34,041 nt of DNA from Actinomycetota bacterium. GTDB lineage: Bacteria; Actinomycetota; Acidimicrobiia; Acidimicrobiales; JAJPHE01. Each line of letters begins with the position of its first letter. Position 1 is the first letter of the stretch. The notes beneath the pieces were generated by a model. That model made no database searches, was not told the DNA's origin, and saw nothing but the letters and a program-made list of their open reading frames with translations. The stretch lies in the NCBI GenBank assembly GCA_021325435.1, contig JAJPHE010000150.1, positions 1-34,041 on the forward strand, written 5' to 3'. Shown here in pieces: positions 29,027-34,041 of the stretch. Position numbers and translations under genes: made by a program.

Positions 29027-29842
29027 CTACTTCGACATGGTCGGTAGCGGGGCCTCGTCCAGGACCGGGAGGGCGGGTGCGGTCGGGAGCCTGGCGCCGG
29101 CGGCCGGGCGCAGCGAGCTCCAGTGCACGGCAGTAACCGCCGCCACCGGCACCCACATGAGCACGGCGGCCCCGCCGATCTCGTCGGCGCCGAGGGCGAA
29201 GGCCACCGCCGTCATCATGGCCACGTTGCCGTGGTAGGTGGCGAGGGCGGTCAGGTGCGGGTGGCGCAACGGTTCGGCCACGGCGACGTCGGGCGCCCGG
29301 CGGTCGAGCCAGGTGAGCACCCCCACCAGCACCACGGCGGTCAGCGTGAAGCCGGCCTGGCTGCCGAGGGGCAGGCCGAACCAGAAGCCGGGGCCGTGGT
29401 AGCGGAACAGGCTGCCGAGGAACCATCGGTGCCCCAGCCGCGAGACCGGGTCGAGGATCCAGATGGCCCAGACCGACAGCACCACGCCGAGCAGGTACTC
29501 GTGCCACCAGTGGCGGGCCCGGGTCCGCCACGGCCCGCTGGCGACCAGCCGCCCCGACGCGAAGGCGAAGTAGCCGAGGAAGGTGTAGCTGAGCGGCACC
29601 ATCAACGGCACGTCGCCGAGGAACAGCTCGTGGCCCCGCAGGGAGGGGTCGAAGCCGTAGCGGGTGTAGGGCAGGCCGAAGTGGACCGAGCCGTTCTCGA
29701 ACAGGGCTCCGACCCCGACGGCGACCAGTGCGTAGATGAGGGTGCGGCGCCAGCCGAGGTGGCGCACGGCGGCGTAGACGAAGACGACGCCGAACAGCGT
29801 CACATACCACCGGTGCACGACCGTCCCGTAGATCTCGTGCAT
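29027..29842 (-). CDS. CruF/DUF422-like carotenoid biosynthesis membrane protein
   Basis: The 271-aa protein has about seven membrane helices. The block GALFENGSVHFGLPYTRYGF and DVPLMVPLSYTFLGYFAFAS resembles the DUF422 (PF04240) family, whose known members, such as CruF and bisanhydrobacterioruberin hydratase, add water to the 1,2 double bond at the end of acyclic carotenoids. No other carotenoid gene is in the window, so the substrate is open and the family call is moderate. The ATG at 29842 is used; a GTG five codons upstream is possible. It begins 45 bp after the stop of the hydrophobic cargo-like gene and ends 69 bp before the lipase. Confidence 0.65.
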   Translation of the reverse strand: MHEIYGTVVHRWYVTLFGVVFVYAAVRHLGWRRTLIYALVAVGVGALFENGSVHFGLPYTRYGFDPSLRGHELFLGDVPLMVPLSYTFLGYFAFASGRLVASGPWRTRARHWWHEYLLGVVLSVWAIWILDPVSRLGHRWFLGSLFRYHGPGFWFGLPLGSQAGFTLTAVVLVGVLTWLDRRAPDVAVAEPLRHPHLTALATYHGNVAMMTAVAFALGADEIGGAAVLMWVPVAAVTAVHWSSLRPAAGARLPTAPALPVLDEAPLPTMSK

Positions 29843-29882
29843 GGCCCCGCCGCACACTAACCCCCGGGCCGCCTCCGGGCCC

Positions 29883-29899
29883 GGGGGTCAGGTCGACTT
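29883..29899. repeat. 17-bp repeat at the 3' end of both cargo-like genes (other copy 31393-31409)
   Basis: GGGGGTCAGGTCGACTT is present at 29883-29899 and 31393-31409, in each case spanning the stop codon of a cargo-like gene so that both proteins end in Lys-Ser-Thr. No wider similarity surrounds it. Confidence 0.7.
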
Positions 29900-31303
29900 C
29901 AGCTTCCGCTCGATCAGCTGCACGCCGCTGTCGTCGGTGGCGACGACATCGGGGTCGAGGTGGAGGTTGATCACCGCCTGGCGAGCCAGCGGGTCGCCGG
30001 CCTGCAGCTTGCGGAAGAGCAACCGGGCCACGCTGCCCCGGGTGACCCCCTTGGTCTTCTTGACGGTCTTGTAGATCTTGCGGGCCAGCTTCCAGCCGGC
30101 CATGGCCAGCCCGACCAGGCTGAACGCCAGGCCGAGGGCGGCCAGGACCCCCCACCCGACCGGATTGCTGGCCAACACGGCGATGGTGACGCCGATGGCG
30201 GCGATGCCGGCGGCGGCACTGAGGGAACGCTTGAACAGCTTCTGGTACTTCTGGCGCAGGGCGTAGTCGATGGCCTTCACGACCTCCGGGTCGTGGTTGG
30301 CGTCGAGGGCCGCCTTCTTCCTCGTCTCGTACAGATCCCAGATGGACCGGCCCGTCCGCCACACCGCCCGGATGTCGATCATGGCCCTTATGCCACCCAC
30401 CAGGAGGTTGAGGACCGGCACCACATGGGCCACCACGTGCAGGCCATCGCTGGACGAGGCGGCGTCCACCGCCGATCCGGCTGCGCTCACCTGGCCGTGG
30501 TGGCCGGTTAAGGCGTCGGCCGCCGCCGTCGTCCCCGGGTTGTCGGCCACGTCCTTGGCGCCGGTCAGCACCTGGTCGGAGTGCTTGAGCCCGACGACCC
30601 CGACGGTGCCGACGACGGGTGCCAGGGCGCCCTTGTCCTTCCAGTACTTGCGGTCGTTCTCGGCGGCGGCGGTCTTCTTTCCTGAGATGGCCGCCCACCC
30701 CCGGCTGAAGAACTTGCCGACCTTGCTGGTCTTGATGGCCGAGCCGGCCCGGCTGGCCCCGGACTTGATCGACGACCCGAGACTGCTGATCCCGCCGCCG
30801 ATGCTCGATCCGAGGCCGGAGACGCCCGCCTTGAACCGCTCCCACCGGCCGGGGCCGGCGGGCGCCGGGGCGGGCTTGGGCTCGAGGTCGTCGCCGGCCT
30901 CCTTCTGGAGGAGCTCGGCGAGGGGGGCGTTGTTGCGCACCCCGATCTCCTCGAGCTCCCGGCCCATGGCCTCACCCTCGGACCTGACCTGCTCCACCTC
31001 CGCCCCGTCGGGGATCACGTTCTCGTCGATGTCGGGCAGGCTCGAGACCTGCTGGTGGACGAACTGGTCGACCAGGGCCCTGGCTTGGGGGTCGAGGGTC
31101 GTGGTGGCGCCCGGCCCCGAGGTGGTGGCTCCGACTTCCTCGCGCGCCGAGGCCCGGTGGGCGCCGAGGACGCTGCCGACGGCCTGGTTTCCGGCGGTGG
31201 CCTGAAGCCCGAGAACCCCCGCTCCAGCGCCGTCATCCTGTCGGGGAGGCCGCTCGTCGACGTCACGGTCGCTGTCGCGGCCCGAGTCGCGCATCACCTC
31301 CAT
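29888..31303 (-). CDS. Cargo-like protein with LGLQxxAGN motif and hydrophobic C-terminus
   Basis: This 471-aa protein is of no family I recognise. Residues 30-42 (VLGLQATAGNQAV) repeat the motif at the N-terminus of the neighbouring DUF4157 protein (LLGLQQKAGNAAV). A polar, disordered N-terminal third follows, then a Gly/Ser-rich segment (160-190), a helical part, and two long hydrophobic segments (about 361-378 and 383-403) ending in a basic KLARKIYKTVKKTK. The C-terminus could insert into a membrane or form a pore; this is inference. There is no signal peptide. The ATG at 31303 is supported by TACTGT with a 6-nt spacer. The gene follows the DUF4157-oxygenase gene by 94 bp and shares its last 17 bp. 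Confidence 0.75.
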   Translation of the reverse strand: MEVMRDSGRDSDRDVDERPPRQDDGAGAGVLGLQATAGNQAVGSVLGAHRASAREEVGATTSGPGATTTLDPQARALVDQFVHQQVSSLPDIDENVIPDGAEVEQVRSEGEAMGRELEEIGVRNNAPLAELLQKEAGDDLEPKPAPAPAGPGRWERFKAGVSGLGSSIGGGISSLGSSIKSGASRAGSAIKTSKVGKFFSRGWAAISGKKTAAAENDRKYWKDKGALAPVVGTVGVVGLKHSDQVLTGAKDVADNPGTTAAADALTGHHGQVSAAGSAVDAASSSDGLHVVAHVVPVLNLLVGGIRAMIDIRAVWRTGRSIWDLYETRKKAALDANHDPEVVKAIDYALRQKYQKLFKRSLSAAAGIAAIGVTIAVLASNPVGWGVLAALGLAFSLVGLAMAGWKLARKIYKTVKKTKGVTRGSVARLLFRKLQAGDPLARQAVINLHLDPDVVATDDSGVQLIERKLKST

Positions 31304-31309
31304 GAATGG

Positions 31310-31315
31310 ACAGTA
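31310..31315 (-). promoter_or_regulatory. Putative -10 (TACTGT) of the hydrophobic cargo gene
   Basis: On the minus strand, TACTGT precedes the ATG by 6 nt. The gene may therefore have its own leaderless promoter inside the apparent operon. Confidence 0.4.
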
Positions 31316-31316
31316 A

Positions 31317-31330
31317 GGAGCGGCCGCTCC
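31317..31330. promoter_or_regulatory. Perfect 14-bp palindrome behind the putative -10
   Basis: GGAGCGGCCGCTCC is a perfect palindrome one base behind the TACTGT hexamer, where a repressor would overlap RNA polymerase. GC-rich palindromes arise by chance, so this is only a candidate operator. Confidence 0.3.
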
Positions 31331-31397
31331 CGCGACCAGCGTCTAAGGGATGGTCTGCCCGAAGGAGCAGCAACCAGCCTGTCGGGGCACTTGGGGG

Positions 31398-34013
31398 TCA
31401 GGTCGACTTGGGCGCCATCGACTCGAGCTCGGAGCGGATCCGGTCCAGCTCGGCGCGGACCTCCCGCAGATAGGAGAGGTTGCTGTCGCCGGAACCGTAA
31501 TCTTTCCAGCCGTTCATCATCAGCTCGAGCACCTTGGCCTTGATGGACTCGACCCGCCCGCCCAGGGCGTAGTCGGAGGCGAGCACGCCGCCGTACTTGG
31601 TCTGCAGGTCGACGACCGTGTCCTTGACGAGCTTGGCATGCTCCTGGACCAGGGTGCCGAGCGCCTTTCCGACCATGGTGTCGGTTAGGCCCTTGATCTC
31701 GGTGTTGTACCGCTCGAGCGCCTGGCGCACGAGGCCGGGCGGCTCGGGCGCTTCGCCCTCCTCGTCGCCTCCCTGCTTGCTGTTCCCCCCGGCCCGGAGG
31801 GCGATCTCGGACCGCAGCGCTTCCACCACCTCGGCGAGGGCGTCGAGTTCCCGGACCCCGGTGTTGAGCCCGCTTCCGGTCTTGGGGTGCGGGGTGCCGG
31901 CCGAGTCGCCGATCAGAAGGGTGCGCAGCTTCTCGTTCACGAACTGCTCCGCCTGCTGGATCTCGATGGGGAAGGTGCCCACGTTGGGCGTCTTCTGGCC
32001 CCGCTTGTTCTGGCTGTGGGCGAACGGGCTGGTCACGCCCTTTTCCTCCGCCACCTTCCTGATGAACTCCCGCATCTTCTCTTCGCCCCCCTTACCGGTG
32101 AACTCCTTGTGGAGCTCCTCGGGTATCTGCTGGAGGACGTAGGTCACCTTGGGGGTGTCGAAGCGGTAGAACCAGCGTTTGCTCTGCGGAGTGCCACCGC
32201 CCCCCTCCGTTTGCGGCGCCTGTGCCTTGGTCGGCTGGAAGAGCCCGACCACCGCGTAGTCCTTGGTCTCGCGGACGTGGAACTTGAAGCCGAGCTCGTC
32301 GCCGAGCACGGCACCGGTGTACTTGTTGGCCCGGCTGAGGCCCGCCCCGGCCGCCACCACCAGCAGGTCGAGCTCCTCTTGGCGCATCTGGGCTTTGCGC
32401 TTGTCCTGGCCGACCTGGAAGGTCGCCCGGGTCTTACCGTCCTCGCCTTCCTTGGCCCCCCCGAGGAACCACCCGGTCCGGATCTCAACCCCCAGCTCGA
32501 GGGCCCGGGCCCGCAGCGCCTTCTCGATGTACTTGACCGCCACCCTGCGCTCGTCGCCCTTGCGGTCGCCGTCCTTGAGCAGCTCGCCGAGGATGCCGAA
32601 CTTGGCGAACTTCTGCAGGGTGGACGAGTCAAGCGCCAACACCTGCCGGCGGCTGTACTCGTCCGACCTGGCCTCGAACATGACCACGTCGGCACCGGAC
32701 AGGCGCGACTCCAGCGCCGCCATGAGACCGATCGGACCGCCTCCCACCACTCCGATCTTGGGCCGGGGAGGCGCCTTGACCTCGCCGCTGGGCATGGACT
32801 CGGGGGAGGTGGTGTGGCGGAGGTCGACTTCCGCCACCGTCGTCGCCTTGGCGATCACATCCTCCATGGTGTGGGTGCGGGTCTTCGTCGTCTGGACCAG
32901 CCCGAACAACCGGGATTTGGTCTCGGTGTGGGCCAGCTTGCCGGCGAACTCCGTGCTGCCACCCTCGTCGTAGCTCTTGGCCGTCCGCTTCAGATCGCCT
33001 GCCTGAGCTCCCGCATCCTTCTGCTGGGTCCGGTAGTAGTCGTTAACCAGGGCCCGGCAGTCGGCCACCAGGCGGTACACCTCGCCGGACGAGCGCGACT
33101 TGCCTTTCAGCAGCTTCTTTCTCAGCGGCCCGGGGTCCTTGCTGTCGACGGCCTCGCGGACCGTCTCGGCCAGCGTCTCGGCCGGCAGCCTCGAGACCAG
33201 CACCTGTTGTTTGAGCATCTCGCGGTCGACCGCCTCGGTGTCCCGCTGGCTCTTGTCCCCTCCCCCGGCCAGCCCGCTCAACGCCGACACGATGGGCGCC
33301 TTGGCGGCCACGTCGGCGAGCAGGTTGTAGTCCATCGACACCGCCCGCCCGAACAGGGCCGACTTCTGCTCCCCGCTCAGCTCCAGGCGGGTCAGGCGGC
33401 CGGCGGCGTCGCCCCGGGCGACGTGGGCCAGCTCGTGGGAGAGGACGTGGCGGCCCTCCGCCGAGCCGGGCGAGTACTCGCCCCGCCGGAAGAAGATGTC
33501 CGACCCGGCGGTGAAGGCCCGGGCCTCCAGGGCGGTGGCCAGCCGGTCGGCCTTCTGGTCGGCGTGGAGCCGCACCGGGCTGGCGTCCACCCCCAGGTTG
33601 GACTGCAGCTGGCCGAGGACCGGGGCGGGCAGGCTGTCGCCCTTGCCGACCTCCCCCGGCAGCTCCTGTCTGACCTGCTCGGGGACGGCCAGCCCCCCCG
33701 ATCCCGTGTCGGCCGAGCCCCCACCGACCGGTGGGGGCAGGGGCGCCCCCTGGCCCCCTCCGCCCAGGGCCCGGCCGATGGTGGGCGCCAGCGACTCCGC
33801 ACCCTTCTCGGCTGCGCTCTCCGCCGGGGCCACCGACGCCGTCCCCGCCACCAAACGGGCCACCGCCGCGTTACCGGCCTTCTGCTGCAGCCCCAACAGC
33901 AGCCCCGGGATCCCTGCCTGCCGACCCCGCTCGTCACCCGAGGAGTCTTCGTCCGGCTTTCGTGTCTCCCGCCCTCTGCCCGACTTCGCCCGCTGGTCGT
34001 ATTCCGGGGACAA
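31398..34013 (-). CDS. DUF4157 (eCIS core) domain fused to FAD-dependent oxygenase
   Basis: The 871-aa protein has a disordered start, the motif LLGLQQKAGNAAVARLV (39-55), a Pro/Gly linker, and a DUF4157 domain (about 128-205) with PVRLHADQKAD, ARAFTAGSDIFFRRGEY and the zincin-like HELAH at 193-197. A helical region leads to a flavoprotein module: the Rossmann GxGxxG in VVGGGPIGLMAA (422-433), the acidic end of the second strand at Glu447 (FEAR), and the second FAD motif LLIGDSAGTPHPKTGSG (699-715). A helical tail (760-871) closes it. DUF4157 is known from proteins linked to extracellular contractile injection systems, and FAD monooxygenases of this type hydroxylate small molecules or proteins. 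The fusion suggests a delivered oxidoreductase. The TTG start has GGAGG 6 nt upstream, but the frame is open to the window edge. Confidence 0.85.
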   Translation of the reverse strand: MSPEYDQRAKSGRGRETRKPDEDSSGDERGRQAGIPGLLLGLQQKAGNAAVARLVAGTASVAPAESAAEKGAESLAPTIGRALGGGGQGAPLPPPVGGGSADTGSGGLAVPEQVRQELPGEVGKGDSLPAPVLGQLQSNLGVDASPVRLHADQKADRLATALEARAFTAGSDIFFRRGEYSPGSAEGRHVLSHELAHVARGDAAGRLTRLELSGEQKSALFGRAVSMDYNLLADVAAKAPIVSALSGLAGGGDKSQRDTEAVDREMLKQQVLVSRLPAETLAETVREAVDSKDPGPLRKKLLKGKSRSSGEVYRLVADCRALVNDYYRTQQKDAGAQAGDLKRTAKSYDEGGSTEFAGKLAHTETKSRLFGLVQTTKTRTHTMEDVIAKATTVAEVDLRHTTSPESMPSGEVKAPPRPKIGVVGGGPIGLMAALESRLSGADVVMFEARSDEYSRRQVLALDSSTLQKFAKFGILGELLKDGDRKGDERRVAVKYIEKALRARALELGVEIRTGWFLGGAKEGEDGKTRATFQVGQDKRKAQMRQEELDLLVVAAGAGLSRANKYTGAVLGDELGFKFHVRETKDYAVVGLFQPTKAQAPQTEGGGGTPQSKRWFYRFDTPKVTYVLQQIPEELHKEFTGKGGEEKMREFIRKVAEEKGVTSPFAHSQNKRGQKTPNVGTFPIEIQQAEQFVNEKLRTLLIGDSAGTPHPKTGSGLNTGVRELDALAEVVEALRSEIALRAGGNSKQGGDEEGEAPEPPGLVRQALERYNTEIKGLTDTMVGKALGTLVQEHAKLVKDTVVDLQTKYGGVLASDYALGGRVESIKAKVLELMMNGWKDYGSGDSNLSYLREVRAELDRIRSELESMAPKST

Positions 34014-34019
34014 CCCATT

Positions 34020-34024
34020 CCTCC
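34020..34024 (-). promoter_or_regulatory. Shine-Dalgarno that decides the TTG start at 34013
   Basis: GGAGG on the minus strand lies 6 nt before the TTG at 34013. The overlapping ATG at 34018 is in another frame and too close to be used. Confidence 0.55.
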
Positions 34025-34041
34025 GTCTCGGCCCTGGCCCC

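Noticed and set aside
28983-30845. 620-codon minus-strand frame overlapping the CruF-like gene and part of the hydrophobic cargo gene
   Set aside because: Arg/Gly/Pro-rich with no motifs, overlapping two better-supported genes on the same strand.

Overview
The window is high-GC DNA with dense, often overlapping genes and many GTG/TTG starts. Gene content points to an actinobacterium (Actinomycetota), possibly an uncultivated acidimicrobial-type lineage: DUF4012 and CWB2 surface proteins, a WbpM/CapD-like dehydratase beside a fused Wzz-tyrosine kinase, an Hsd4A-like SDR, an S8 protease ending in GTGWN repeats, a CruF-like membrane protein and many VapBC modules. The lineage is an inference from family content; I ran no similarity search. 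I see no rRNA, tRNA or CRISPR array.

Layout. 1-720: 5'-truncated IS21-family element (istB plus a right end with two 25-bp-spaced repeats), then a decayed stretch. 1175-8304 (minus): exopolysaccharide/capsule genes: UDP-sugar 6-dehydrogenase, membrane-bound NDP-sugar 4,6-dehydratase, Wzc-like polymerisation regulator/BY-kinase and a glutamine amidotransferase of the AsnB family. Together they suggest a polymer containing amidated (amino)uronic acids. 8526-12751 (plus, divergent): surface genes (DUF4012 membrane protein, secreted protein with a sortase-like tail, CWB2 wall-binding protein), closed by a strong terminator. 12.9-15.2 kb: frameshifted HicAB, an SDR and a frameshifted alpha/beta hydrolase. 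15.2-19.1 kb: four VapBC (RHH + PIN) toxin-antitoxin modules around a low-molecular-weight tyrosine phosphatase and a duplicated fragment of its 3' end. 19.2-22.2 kb: GT2 glycosyltransferase, divergent GNAT protein and a membrane-anchored secreted protein. 22.2-26.9 kb: structured leader, secreted subtilase with 19 tandem pentapeptides, and a membrane GGDEF-EAL protein. 27.1-27.9 kb: an MNT-HEPN toxin-antitoxin pair whose antitoxin carries an XRE-type HTH. 28.0-34.0 kb (minus): a secreted lipase, a CruF-like membrane protein and two cargo-like genes.

The most unusual part is the right end. An 871-aa protein joins an N-terminal LLGLQxxAGNxAV motif and a DUF4157 (eCIS core) domain to a complete-looking FAD-dependent oxygenase module. 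Its downstream partner has the same N-terminal motif, a different hydrophobic C-terminus and an identical 17-bp 3' end. These look like two cargo proteins of an extracellular contractile injection system, or a related delivery system, with exchangeable C-termini. The structural genes, if present, lie outside the window.

A second theme is gene expression. Several operon-first genes (three vapB, the MNT antitoxin, asnB, the hydrolase and the hydrophobic cargo gene) have a TANNNT hexamer exactly 6-7 nt before the start codon and no Shine-Dalgarno sequence. This is the signature of leaderless transcripts. Other genes here have clear GGAGG-type sites.
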